A stretch of 64,000 nt of DNA from positions 248,001 through 312,000 of the forward strand of contig NZ_JAMYJR010000001.1 of assembly GCF_024137025.1 (NCBI RefSeq), given 5' to 3'. Below are positions 49,467 through 58,171 of this stretch, piece after piece; position 1 is the stretch's first letter; every line of letters starts with the position of its first letter. Made by a program: the position numbers and the translations under genes. The DNA comes from Paractinoplanes aksuensis (GTDB lineage Bacteria; Actinomycetota; Actinomycetes; Mycobacteriales; Micromonosporaceae). The notes under the pieces were generated by a model, which searched no databases, was not told where the DNA came from, and was given only the letters and a program-made list of their open reading frames with translations.

Positions 49467-50146
49467 GCGGCGGGCTCCGCGGTCAGCGCCAGCACCTTGC
49501 CGTCACGCACGACAACTTCCCGGTCCGCGTACGCGGCCACGCGCGGTTCATGCGTCACGAGCACCACCGAGGTGCCCTCGGCGCGGGCCGAACCGACCAG
49601 CAGGTCCATCACCTGTTCGCCGGTGAGCGAGTCGAGCGCGCCGGTGGGCTCGTCGGCGAACAGCACCCGCGGGCGGGCGACCAGGCCCCGGGCCAGCGCC
49701 ACCCGTTGCGCCTGGCCGCCGGAGAGCTCGCCCGAGGTGCGCGCGGCCAGCCCGTCGAGGCCGAGCCGCTCGAGTAAGACCCGGGCCTCGGCGGTCGCGG
49801 CCGAACGGCGTACGCCGGAAAGCAGCAGCGGAAGGGCAACATTTTCCTCGGCGCTCAGCTCGGGCACCAACTGTCCGAACTGGAACACGAACCCGAACTT
49901 GTCGCGGCGCAGGGCACTGCGTCCGGTCTCGCCGAGCCGGTCGATGCGCTGCCCGTCGAAGTGGATCTCACCCGAATCGGGGACCAGGATGCCGGCCAGG
50001 CAGTGCAGCAGCGTGGACTTGCCGGAGCCGCTGGGCCCCATCACGGCCAGAATCTCGCCCTCGCCCAGTCGCAGGTCGGCGCCGCGCAGGGCGGGCGTGC
50101 GGCCGAACGCGAAGTGGACGTCGCGGGCCTCGAGCACGGTCGTCAT
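49463..50146 (-). CDS. ABC transporter ATP-binding protein (MacB/LolD type)
   Basis: 227 residues: Walker A MGPSGSGKSTLLHCLAG, Q-loop FVFQFGQLVPELSAEEN, signature LSGGQAQRVALARGL, Walker B VLFADEPTGALDSLTG and the H-loop VLVTHEPRVAAYADR. This is the class that powers FtsX-like permeases. Starts and stops overlap the PadR and permease genes by 4 bp. Confidence 0.95.
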   Translation of the reverse strand: MTTVLEARDVHFAFGRTPALRGADLRLGEGEILAVMGPSGSGKSTLLHCLAGILVPDSGEIHFDGQRIDRLGETGRSALRRDKFGFVFQFGQLVPELSAEENVALPLLLSGVRRSAATAEARVLLERLGLDGLAARTSGELSGGQAQRVALARGLVARPRVLFADEPTGALDSLTGEQVMDLLVGSARAEGTSVVLVTHEPRVAAYADREVVVRDGKVLALTAEPAA

Positions 50147-50667
50147 CGCCGGACCTCCCGGGCCAGCGCGTCGAGCCGGGCCGCGGTGAGCTCGATCCAC
50201 CGCAGGTCGGCCTCGATGTGGAACAGGGCGTGGTCGGCCAGCAGCGAGTCGACCAGGCGGCCCGAGCGCTTGACCGTGGTCAGCTCGCGCATGCGCTGCA
50301 TGTGGGCGGCGCGCTGGGTGTCGAGATACTGCTCGGCCGGGCGGTCGAGCAGCAGCGCGAGGGTCACCTTGGCGAACAGCACCGTCTGCAGGTGGGGTTC
50401 GGGGGCGACCGGCTCGGTCAGCCACGAGTCGACCTCGGTCGCCCCCGCATCGGTGATGACATAGCGCTTGCGGTCGGGCCCGGCCCCCGCCTCGGGGTCG
50501 CTGATCACGACCTTGCCGTCGCGGGCGAGCCGGCTGAGCGTCGAATAGACCTGGCCGAAGGAGAGCGGTTTGTCGCGCCCGAAGAACGCGTCGTAGTCGC
50601 GCTTGAGGTCGTAACCGTGGCTGGGCTCGCGTTCGAGCAGCCCGAGAAGCGTCAGCGGCACCGTCAT
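50143..50667 (-). CDS. PadR-family regulator
   Basis: 174 residues. Winged helix TLLGLLEREPSHGYDLKRDY, PLSFGQVYSTLSRLARDGKV, VISDPEAGAGPDRKRYVITD, with a C-terminal helical dimer domain of the Vir_act_alpha_C type. First gene of the ATPase/FtsX operon, so it is likely an autorepressor that senses the exported compound. A 13-bp tandem repeat with TATAC/GTATA symmetry lies just upstream. Confidence 0.94.
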   Translation of the reverse strand: MTVPLTLLGLLEREPSHGYDLKRDYDAFFGRDKPLSFGQVYSTLSRLARDGKVVISDPEAGAGPDRKRYVITDAGATEVDSWLTEPVAPEPHLQTVLFAKVTLALLLDRPAEQYLDTQRAAHMQRMRELTTVKRSGRLVDSLLADHALFHIEADLRWIELTAARLDALAREVRR

Positions 50668-50676
50668 GCGAGTGAC

Positions 50677-50702
50677 TATACGCCGAGAGTATACGCCGAG
50701 AG
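50677..50702. promoter_or_regulatory. PadR operator-like tandem repeat
   Basis: TATACGCCGAGAG is repeated exactly in direct tandem at 50677-50689 and 50690-50702, right before the PadR start. The junction also forms the palindrome TATAC-N7-GTATA (50677-50693), and on the minus strand it contains TATACT, a good -10 box, so binding would block the promoter. Confidence 0.72.
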
Positions 50703-50712
50703 AAGAGTGACC

Positions 50713-52722
50713 TCATCGGTGCTCCAGGGCGAGCCGGGGGAGGCGCCGGGCCACACCGGCCGGAAGCCACCACGCGCGGGCGCCGAACAGATGCATGGCG
50801 GCCGGCAGCAGCAGGCACCGGATGACTACGGCGTCAATCAGGACAGCGGTGGCCAGGCCCAGGCCGAACTGCTGCAGCATGCGGTCGGGCGAGAGCAGGA
50901 AGGCGCCGAAGACCACGACCATGATGGCGGCCGCGGCGGTCACCACCCGGGCCGTGGTGGCCAGTCCCTCGCGGATCGCGCCGGCGGCGTCCCGGCTGCG
51001 CTCCCACTCCTCGTGCATGCGGGCCAGCAGGAAGACCTCGTAGTCCATGGACAGGCCGAACACGATCGCGAAGATCATCACTGGCACGTACGCCTCGATC
51101 GGGCCGGGCGGAACGCCGAAGGCCCCGTTCTGGAAGACCAGCACGACCACGCCCATGGCTGCGCCGACGCTGAGCAGGTTGAGCACGGCCGCCTTGAGCG
51201 GGATCAGCACCGAGCGGAACAGCATCAGCAGCAGGAGAGCCGACAGTCCGACGACCACCGTCACGAAGACGGGCAGCCGATCCGAGAGCGCGGCCGAGAC
51301 GTCGAGGACCGCCGCCGTGGGGCCACCGACGAGTGCGGCGCCGCCCAGGGCGCCCCGCAGGCTGGTGACCAGGTCCGCCGTCGCCTCGTCCTGCGGCGCT
51401 GAGGCGGGGATCGCGATCAGGGTCGTGAGGTCATCTCCCGGCCTCCGCATCGGATCCGTCACCGAGGCGACGCCGGGGGTCCCGGCCACGGTCCGACGCA
51501 CGGACTCCACCGCCGCCGCGTCGGGCACCACGACCACGAGCGGACCGTTGACACCGGGCCCGAAGCCCCGGGCCAGCAGCTCGTACGCCCGGGTGCTGGT
51601 CTTGCCCGGGTCGTCGGTGCCCGCGTCGGCGAAACCGAGCCGCATGTCCAGCACCGGAACCGTCAGCGCGGCCAGGGCCAGGAACGGCAGCAGCACGGCC
51701 GGCCACGGTCGGCGGGCCACCGCGTCGCTCCAGCGGCGCCACAACCGGCCCTCCGCGCGTCGCCGCTTGGCCGCCGACCGTTCCAGCCGGGCCCCGAACA
51801 ACCCGAGCAGCGCCGGCAGCAGCACCAGCGCGGCCAGCATCGTCACCAGCACGGTGACGGCCAACGCGACGGCGACACCCTGCAGGGCGCCCAGGCCCAG
51901 CAGGACGAGGCCGAGCAGCGCCACGATGACGGTCGTGCCCGCGAAGAAGACCGTGCGCCCGGCCGTGTCGAGCGCCGTGCGCGTGGCCGCGGCGCGGTCG
52001 GCGCCGGCCGCCAGCTCGCCCCGGAACCGCGAGAAGACGAGCAGCGCGTAGTCGATGCCCACCCCGAGCCCGACCAGGATCAGCAGCGGCGTGGTGAAGT
52101 CGGCCACCGTGGCCACGTGCGAGGCCAGCGTGACCAGGCCGATGGCGGTGCCCACGGCGAACAGCGCGATGATGATGGGCAGGCTGGCCGCGAGCAGCGA
52201 CCCGAACAGCAGGACCAGGATCACCAGCGCGGCCAGCAGGCCCGCGCCCTCGGCCGCCCCGCCCTCGGCCTCCTCGGCGGCCCGCGCGGCGTCGCCGCCG
52301 ACCTCCACTGTGCGGCCCGGGCCGCCGGTCGCGCGGGCGGTGTCGATGATGCGGCGGGTGGCCTCGGCCGGCATGGACTCGGCCGGGACGTCCAGCGTCA
52401 CCGTGGCGTACGCGATCGTGCCGTCGGCCGAGACGGTCGGCTCCGTCACGCCGGTCACGTGCGGCAGCGCCCGGATTCCGGCCGGCGCCTCGAGGCCCGA
52501 CAGGCCGGCCGGGTCGCGGTAGACCACCTGCAGCGTGCCCCCGCCCCGCGAGCCGAGCAGCTCCTGCGCTTGCTGGGATTCCGCGCCGGGCAGCGTGAAG
52601 TCGTTGCGGAAGTCGCTGCCGGCCAGGCGGGCGCCGACGGTGACCCCGGCCAGGATCAGCACCCACAGCAGCAACGCCTTCCAGCGGTGCCGGTCGGACC
52701 AGACAGCCAGCCGTACGAACAT
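50713..52722 (-). CDS. MMPL/RND-family membrane transporter
   Basis: 669 residues with about 12 membrane helices in two repeats and external loops (FRNDFTLPGAESQQAQELLG after the first helix). MMPL features: LLILVGLGVGIDYALLVFSR, FGLSMDYEVFLLARMHEEWE and the paired helix repeats. Such transporters export lipids or drugs using the proton gradient. It is divergent from a NarL-type two-component pair across a CCCCCTGAGGGGG palindrome and is therefore a probable target. Confidence 0.93.
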   Translation of the reverse strand: MFVRLAVWSDRHRWKALLLWVLILAGVTVGARLAGSDFRNDFTLPGAESQQAQELLGSRGGGTLQVVYRDPAGLSGLEAPAGIRALPHVTGVTEPTVSADGTIAYATVTLDVPAESMPAEATRRIIDTARATGGPGRTVEVGGDAARAAEEAEGGAAEGAGLLAALVILVLLFGSLLAASLPIIIALFAVGTAIGLVTLASHVATVADFTTPLLILVGLGVGIDYALLVFSRFRGELAAGADRAAATRTALDTAGRTVFFAGTTVIVALLGLVLLGLGALQGVAVALAVTVLVTMLAALVLLPALLGLFGARLERSAAKRRRAEGRLWRRWSDAVARRPWPAVLLPFLALAALTVPVLDMRLGFADAGTDDPGKTSTRAYELLARGFGPGVNGPLVVVVPDAAAVESVRRTVAGTPGVASVTDPMRRPGDDLTTLIAIPASAPQDEATADLVTSLRGALGGAALVGGPTAAVLDVSAALSDRLPVFVTVVVGLSALLLLMLFRSVLIPLKAAVLNLLSVGAAMGVVVLVFQNGAFGVPPGPIEAYVPVMIFAIVFGLSMDYEVFLLARMHEEWERSRDAAGAIREGLATTARVVTAAAAIMVVVFGAFLLSPDRMLQQFGLGLATAVLIDAVVIRCLLLPAAMHLFGARAWWLPAGVARRLPRLALEHR

Positions 52723-52808
52723 GGTTCCTCCCCGTGAGCGGCAACGGGAAGCGACGCTAAGCGGACCGGCCGCCCCGGCGAATCGCTCCGGGGTGGGTTC
52801 CCGGCATA

Positions 52809-52821
52809 CCCCCTGAGGGGG
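52809..52821. promoter_or_regulatory. Palindrome between MMPL and sensor kinase genes
   Basis: CCCCCTGAGGGGG has 6-bp arms around one base, 35 bp before the kinase GTG and 86 bp before the MMPL start. It is a candidate response-regulator site. Confidence 0.5.
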
Positions 52822-52856
52822 AGGCTGGGTGCGCCCGGCCTCCGTACGCTGGCCGG

Positions 52857-54032
52857 GTGAGGATCAGCGTGGGAGCGCGCGGCCGGGACGTGGTCGACAT
52901 CGGTGTGGTGCTGGTGGCCGGCGTCTTCACGCTGGGAATGCTGCACGAGGGCGGCCTGGGCGCGGCCGAGCCCGGCTATCGCGAGCTCGACGTCGCCGGT
53001 GTCCTGCTGGCCCTGGTCTCGATCGCGCCGCTGCTGGTGGCCCGCCGGTCTCCCGCCTTCGCCTGGGGCGCGACAGCGGTGGCCACCCTCACCCTGCTCG
53101 CCCTCGACTACGGCCTCGACGTGCCGCCGGGGCCGTTGATCGCGACCTATGTGCTGGCGGAAGCGGTCGGCGGCGACCCGTTCCGGCGCCTGTGGTCGGC
53201 GGTTGCCGTGGCCAACTACCTACCGGTGGCGATGACCCTGATGGCCGCCGAGGGGCACTCGCTGCTGGCCATGACGCCCGGGCTGTTCGCCTGGGTGGCC
53301 ATGTTCGCGCTGGTCTGGATCGCCGGCGACCACGCCCATCTGCGCCGCCAGCGGATCGCCGAGCTCGAGGAGCACGCCCGGCTGCGCGAGCAGGACCTGG
53401 CCGCCCAGCGCCGGCTGGCCGCGGCCGAGGAACGCACCCGGATCGCCCGCGAGCTGCACGACTCGGCCGGGCACGCGATCAACGTGATCCTGGTCCAAGC
53501 CGGCGCGGCCCGGCTGCTGCACCGGCAGGACGCCGACCGGTCGCTGCGGGCCATCGAGACGATCGAGGAGGTCGCGTACAGCACGGTGGCCGACATCGAC
53601 CGGCTGGTGCGGGCGCTGCGCGAGGGCGACGAGCCGGCCGACCCGGCGCCGGCCGACACGGCCGCGCTCGAGGAGCTGGTCGACCGGCACCGGGCGAGCG
53701 GCCTCGACGTGTCGGCCACGTTCCACGGGGCCCGGCGCGGGCTGCCCAGCGGCGTGGCCTGGGCGGCCTACCGGATCCTGCAGGAGGCGCTGACCAACGC
53801 CGCCCGGCACGGGTCGGGCTCGGCCGACGTGCGGATGTCGTACGGGCCGGCCGCCGTCGACATCGAGGTCAGCAACCCGGTCGGCGGGCCCGGGCGGTCC
53901 GGGGGCGGGCTCGGGATCGTCGGCATGCGCGAGCGGGCCTCGCTGCTGGACGGCACGCTGGAGGCCGCGGCCGGGGAGGCCGGCACGTTCCGGTTGAGCG
54001 CCCGGCTGCCGTACGCCGCGGCGGCGACGTGA
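52857..54032 (+). CDS. NarL-type sensor histidine kinase
   Basis: 391 residues: about five to six membrane helices (15-160), a coiled linker, the phosphoacceptor His201 in RIARELHDSAGHAINVILVQ, a HATPase N-box EALTNAARHGSG and LGIVGMRERASLLDGTLEAA. The GTG start gives MRISVGARGRDVVDIG. It overlaps the response regulator by GTGA. It resembles the pair near 13 kb in layout but is clearly a different system. Confidence 0.94.
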   Translation: MRISVGARGRDVVDIGVVLVAGVFTLGMLHEGGLGAAEPGYRELDVAGVLLALVSIAPLLVARRSPAFAWGATAVATLTLLALDYGLDVPPGPLIATYVLAEAVGGDPFRRLWSAVAVANYLPVAMTLMAAEGHSLLAMTPGLFAWVAMFALVWIAGDHAHLRRQRIAELEEHARLREQDLAAQRRLAAAEERTRIARELHDSAGHAINVILVQAGAARLLHRQDADRSLRAIETIEEVAYSTVADIDRLVRALREGDEPADPAPADTAALEELVDRHRASGLDVSATFHGARRGLPSGVAWAAYRILQEALTNAARHGSGSADVRMSYGPAAVDIEVSNPVGGPGRSGGGLGIVGMRERASLLDGTLEAAAGEAGTFRLSARLPYAAAAT

Positions 54033-54742
54033 CGACCGTGCTGATCGTCGACGACGACGATCTCATGCGGGCCGGGCTGCGGGCCGTGCTCTCCAGCGAC
54101 GACACCATCACGGTGGTCGGCGAGGCGGCGGACGGCCACGAGGCGGTGGCCCGGGCCCGCGAGCTCGGGCCCGACGTGGTGCTCATGGACGTCCGGATGC
54201 CGCACCGCGACGGCATCGCCGCCACCGCCGAGCTGAGCGAGGCCGCGCCCGCGACCCGGGTGCTGATCCTGACCACGTTCGAGGACGACGACTACGTCTT
54301 CGGGGCGCTGGCCGCGGGCGCGTCGGGCTTCCTGCTCAAGCGCACCCGCCCCGAACGCCTGATCGAGGCCGTCCACACGATCGCGGCCGGTGACTCGCTG
54401 CTGTCCCCGTCGGTCACCCGTACGGTCATCGACCGCATGGCCGCGGCCGAGCCCCCGGACCCGGCCGCGACCCGGCGGCTGCGCACCCTGACCGCCCGCG
54501 AACGCGACGTCCTCGACCTGGTCGCGCGCGGTCTTTCCAACGCCGAGATCGCCGCCGCCCTGTTCGTCGAGGAGTCCACGGTCAAGACCCACATGAAGCG
54601 CCTGCTCGGCAAGCTGGGCCTGCGCGACCGGGTGCAGGCCGTGATCGTCGCCTACGAGACCGGCCTGGCTAAGCCAGGGGCAGCCAGACGCGCATCGTCG
54701 ACGGGCCCCGCGAGGCCCAGTCGTGATACGGGCGCAGCGTGA
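54029..54742 (+). CDS. LuxR/NarL-type response regulator with extended tail
   Basis: 237 residues: receiver domain with D54 in VVLMDVRMPHRDG and the lysine in GFLLKRTRPERL, then LuxR helix-turn-helix LTARERDVLDLVARGLSNAE and STVKTHMKRLLGKLGLRDRV. The family usually ends near VIVAYETGL. Here the frame continues for about 20 residues (KPGAARRASSTGPARPSRDT) through 74 bp of the facing arabinofuranosidase gene, so an original stop may have been lost. GTG 54029 overlaps the kinase stop. Confidence 0.93.
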   Translation: MTTVLIVDDDDLMRAGLRAVLSSDDTITVVGEAADGHEAVARARELGPDVVLMDVRMPHRDGIAATAELSEAAPATRVLILTTFEDDDYVFGALAAGASGFLLKRTRPERLIEAVHTIAAGDSLLSPSVTRTVIDRMAAAEPPDPAATRRLRTLTARERDVLDLVARGLSNAEIAAALFVEESTVKTHMKRLLGKLGLRDRVQAVIVAYETGLAKPGAARRASSTGPARPSRDTGAA

Positions 54743-56501
54743 CCGGCGCCTTCTCGAACGGCGGGTCGGGGCGGTCGGCCAGGTACGGCCAGTCGTCGTC
54801 GGGCGGATCGACGATGTGGCACTGGGCCGTGATGCCCCCGGCGCCGTCGTCGGTCAGCGGCTGCCCGGCGTCGAGGCGGAACGTGTCGACCGACGGCCCG
54901 GACGACTCGGCGCAGTAGACGACCGGGCCGCGCTCGACCGCCGCACACCCGCGGATGGCGTCGACCCGCGGGTCAGGGTAGGTCAGCCGGGGCTGGACGG
55001 GCAGGGAGAGCACGATCGTCTCGCCCTCGGCGAAGCGGCGGCGCAGCCGGGCCCAGCCCGGCTCGACCGGCTCGCCGTCGAGCGTCGCGCCGGTGGCCCA
55101 GGCCGGGACGCGCAGGGTCAGCGTCCACGGGCGCCCGGGGGAGCGGCGGACATGCACCGCGATGCGCCCGCTGACCGGATAGTCGGTGTCGATGTCCAGG
55201 GCCACGTCGCCCACCTGGAGCGACGCGGCGGCGTACTGGTGCAGCTGGATCCCGTCGTCGTCGGCGGTGGCCAGATAGGCGGCGAGGCCGGCGAACGTCC
55301 GCGAGATGTTGGTCGGGCAGCACGACACCGTGAACCAGGGCGCGCGCAGGTTCGACGACGCCCGCGGCACGATCTCGTCGGGCGGCGGCACTGTGCCGAG
55401 CGTCCGCTGGTGCAGGGTGTTCGTGTAGAAGAAGCGCGTGCCGTCGTCGGAGGGCGATGTGGCGATCACGTTGAACAGCGTGCGCTCGATGAGGTCGGCG
55501 TAACGCGCGTCCCCGTACGCCAGCAGCAGCCGCCAGGCCAGCATGACCGACCCGACACTGGCGCACGTCTCCGAGTACGCGCGATCGGGCGGCAGCACGA
55601 AGTCATCACCGAACGCCTCGTCCTGGTGGCGCGCGCCCACGCCGCCGGTCAGATAGACGCGCCGGGCCATCGTCGCGCGCCACTGCCGGGCCACCGCCGC
55701 CAGCAGCTCGTCGTCGTCGGTCTCGATGGCCACATCGACCGTGCCCGCGGCCAGATACATGGCCCGCACGGCATGGCCGCGAAGAACAGTCGCTTCCCGT
55801 ACGGGCATGTCGTCCTGGAAATAGGCCCGGCCGAACTCGATGTCGGACAGGACGTGGTGCCCGCGCCGCTCCACGAACAGCCGCGCCTGTTCCAGGTAGC
55901 GCGGGTTGCCGGTCACCCGGTACAGCTCGACCAGGGCCGGCTCGACCTCGGCGTGGCCGCACACCGACTCGATGCCGCCCGGCCCGAACACGTCGCACAG
56001 GTGGTCGGCCGCGCGGACGGCGACGGCGACGAACTCGTCGTGGCCGTAGGTGCGGGCTCGGGCCACGGCGGCCTGGATCAGATGCCCGTACGAATAAAGC
56101 TCGTGCCCCCACTCCAGATCGCTGTAACGCGGCTGCTGACCCGGTCGCCCGAAGTTGGTATTGAGGTAGCCGTCCGGTTCCTGCGCGGCCGCGACCCGGG
56201 CCGCGACGGCCCGGAAGCGGGCGTCGATGGCCGGGTCCCGGGTGCGGCCGTACTCCCAGGCCAGCGCCTCCAGGAACTTGTAGACCTCGGTGTCGGAGAA
56301 TTCGCGGCCCTGGCGGGGGCCGCCGTCGAAATTGCCGAGCCAGCCCGCCCTTTCCAGCCATCGTTCGATGTGGTCGAGCGTGGCCGACCCGTTGACCTGC
56401 TGTCGGTGGGCCCAGAAGCCGGGTGCGCGCAGGCTGACCTCGCTGAGGCCGAGCGGGCGCAGGCGGCCCCGGCTGGGCACGACGGGAGTGGAGACGGTCA
56501 T
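54669..56501 (-). CDS. Beta-L-arabinofuranosidase, GH127
   Basis: 610 residues, the size of GH127 (formerly DUF1680). It removes beta-L-arabinofuranose from arabino-oligosaccharides such as those on hydroxyproline-rich plant proteins. The zinc/cysteine centre is visible: the glutamate and cysteine in SETCASVGSVMLAW and the catalytic cysteine in VSCCPTNISRTFAGLAAYLA. Also seen: RPGQQPRYSDLEWGHELYSY, HAEVEPALVELYRVTG and RVYLTGGVGARHQDEAFGDD. No signal peptide, so it acts on imported sugar. The ATG at 56501 follows AAAGGG by 8 bases; an ATG at 56507 overlaps the permease stop. Last gene of an importer operon. Confidence 0.92.
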   Translation of the reverse strand: MTVSTPVVPSRGRLRPLGLSEVSLRAPGFWAHRQQVNGSATLDHIERWLERAGWLGNFDGGPRQGREFSDTEVYKFLEALAWEYGRTRDPAIDARFRAVAARVAAAQEPDGYLNTNFGRPGQQPRYSDLEWGHELYSYGHLIQAAVARARTYGHDEFVAVAVRAADHLCDVFGPGGIESVCGHAEVEPALVELYRVTGNPRYLEQARLFVERRGHHVLSDIEFGRAYFQDDMPVREATVLRGHAVRAMYLAAGTVDVAIETDDDELLAAVARQWRATMARRVYLTGGVGARHQDEAFGDDFVLPPDRAYSETCASVGSVMLAWRLLLAYGDARYADLIERTLFNVIATSPSDDGTRFFYTNTLHQRTLGTVPPPDEIVPRASSNLRAPWFTVSCCPTNISRTFAGLAAYLATADDDGIQLHQYAAASLQVGDVALDIDTDYPVSGRIAVHVRRSPGRPWTLTLRVPAWATGATLDGEPVEPGWARLRRRFAEGETIVLSLPVQPRLTYPDPRVDAIRGCAAVERGPVVYCAESSGPSVDTFRLDAGQPLTDDGAGGITAQCHIVDPPDDDWPYLADRPDPPFEKAPVTLRPYHDWASRGPSTMRVWLPLA

Positions 56502-56506
56502 GAGCA

Positions 56507-57322
56507 TCACCCTTTGAGAGCGCCGGACATGAAGCCGCGGACGTAGTGCCGTTGCAAGGCGAGGAAGAGCACGATGCAGGGCAGCGCCAGCACGACCACG
56601 CCGGCCTCGGTGGCGCCGTAGTCGACGATGCCCATCACCTGGCCGCGCAGGTTGGCCACGGCCAGCGGCAGCGGCATCTTGTCGGAGTCGCTGATCAGCA
56701 CGAGTGGCGTGATGAAGTCGTTCCAGGCGGCCAGGAAGGCGAACAGGCCCACGGTGATGAGCCCGGGCCGGGTCGCGGGCAGCAGGACACGCAGCAGCGC
56801 GCGCAACGACCCGCAGCCGTCGATGAGCGCCGCCTCGCGCAGCTCGTTCGGCACCGCCTCGAACGAGATGCGCATCATGAACGTCGCGAACGGCAACTGG
56901 AACATGGACAGCACGAGCGCCAGCCCGACCAGCGAGTTCTGCAGGCCGAGGCTGTTCAGCAGGACGTAGAGGGGAATCAGCAGGGTCGCGTACGGGACCA
57001 TGAGGATGGCCAGCGTTACCAGGAACAGGGCGTTGCGGCCGGGGAAGCGGAAGTTGGCGAACGCGTACCCGCCGGTGACCGAGGCGAACAACGTGAACGC
57101 CACCGTCAGGAGCGAGATGGCCGTGGAGTTCAGGATGTACTGCCAGACACCGGCCTGATAGTTGGCCAGTGTCGCGTAGTTGCCGAACCCCCAGCCGTCG
57201 GTCTGCTGGGTGCCGGCCTGCGGGGAGACCGAGGCCAGGGCCGCCCACACCAGCGGGAACAGGAAAACGATGGCCAGGCCGCCGGTGAGCACGTGCTGCG
57301 GCGTACGCACTAGGTTCTTCAA
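56507..57322 (-). CDS. Carbohydrate ABC transporter permease (MalG type)
   Basis: 271 residues, six helices, EAA loop REAALIDGCGSLRALLRVLL. It forms the channel with the permease encoded 3 bp upstream and is followed at once by the GH127 gene. No ATPase subunit is encoded locally. The likely cargo is an arabinofuranosyl oligosaccharide. Confidence 0.93.
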   Translation of the reverse strand: MKNLVRTPQHVLTGGLAIVFLFPLVWAALASVSPQAGTQQTDGWGFGNYATLANYQAGVWQYILNSTAISLLTVAFTLFASVTGGYAFANFRFPGRNALFLVTLAILMVPYATLLIPLYVLLNSLGLQNSLVGLALVLSMFQLPFATFMMRISFEAVPNELREAALIDGCGSLRALLRVLLPATRPGLITVGLFAFLAAWNDFITPLVLISDSDKMPLPLAVANLRGQVMGIVDYGATEAGVVVLALPCIVLFLALQRHYVRGFMSGALKG

Positions 57323-57325
57323 GGG

Positions 57326-58171
57326 TCAGCGCTCCTTACCGCGCAGACCGCGGAACTGCAGCATGTTGACGATGAGCAGAGCCGCCAGGACCACGATGGA
57401 CAGTGCGGCCGCCCGGCCGAGGTTGTTCTGCCCCTGGAAGGCCACGTTGTAGACGAGCTGCACGATGGTGACCGTGCTGTTGTCGGGGCCGCCCTTGGTG
57501 AGGATGTAGAACTGGTCGAAGGCGAGCAGCGAGCCCGTGACGCACAGGATCGTGCACAGGGCCAGCGACGGGCGCAGCAGCGGCAGCGTGACGTGCCGGA
57601 AGGTCTGCCACCGACCGGCGCCGTCGAGCCGCGCGGCCTCGTACACATCGCCCGGGATGCTGTTGAGGCCGACGAGCAACAACAGCATGTAGAAGCCGGC
57701 GAACCGCCACACGATGAGTGCCACGGTCGACCACAGGGCCGACCACGGCGTGCCCAGGAACGAGATCTGCCCCGGGAACGGGCTCGCCTGCGGCGAGTAG
57801 AGCGCGTAGAACAACAGCGACGCCGAGGCCAGCCCGAGGGCGGAGGGCACGAGGAACGACGTACGCAGAAAGCCGGTCCACCGCGACGACTCCTGCACCA
57901 GCAGGGCCAGGCCCAGAGCGAGCCCGAGAAGGATCACCGTGGTCACCACTGTGTATTTCAGGGTGAACCAGACGGCCGGCCAGAACAGCCGGTTGTCGAC
58001 GGCGGCGGTGAAGTTCTCGGGCGCGTTCCAGCCCCGGTTGCCGGCGAACAGACCCCAGTCCGAGACCGACATCCGGCCGACCAGCAGGATCGGCAGGACG
58101 AAGAACACGAGCACGAACAGGGCGGTAGGGGTGGCGTACGCCCAACCGGCGTACGCCTTCGCCTTCGTCAC
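57326..58171 (-). CDS. Carbohydrate ABC transporter permease (MalF type)
   Basis: 281 residues from a GTG that shares one base with the binding-protein stop (TAGTG). Six helices and EAA loop YEAARLDGAGRWQTFRHVTL. Partner of the following MalG-type permease. Confidence 0.93.
   Translation of the reverse strand: MTKAKAYAGWAYATPTALFVLVFFVLPILLVGRMSVSDWGLFAGNRGWNAPENFTAAVDNRLFWPAVWFTLKYTVVTTVILLGLALGLALLVQESSRWTGFLRTSFLVPSALGLASASLLFYALYSPQASPFPGQISFLGTPWSALWSTVALIVWRFAGFYMLLLLVGLNSIPGDVYEAARLDGAGRWQTFRHVTLPLLRPSLALCTILCVTGSLLAFDQFYILTKGGPDNSTVTIVQLVYNVAFQGQNNLGRAAALSIVVLAALLIVNMLQFRGLRGKER

Noticed and set aside
47100..50189. A plus-strand open frame of more than 1000 codons across the FtsX-like and ATPase genes
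   Set aside because: It is antisense to three clear genes with intact motifs and 4-bp couplings. Its composition (His/Gln/Arg/Gly-rich) is what opposite-strand reading of high-GC codons gives.
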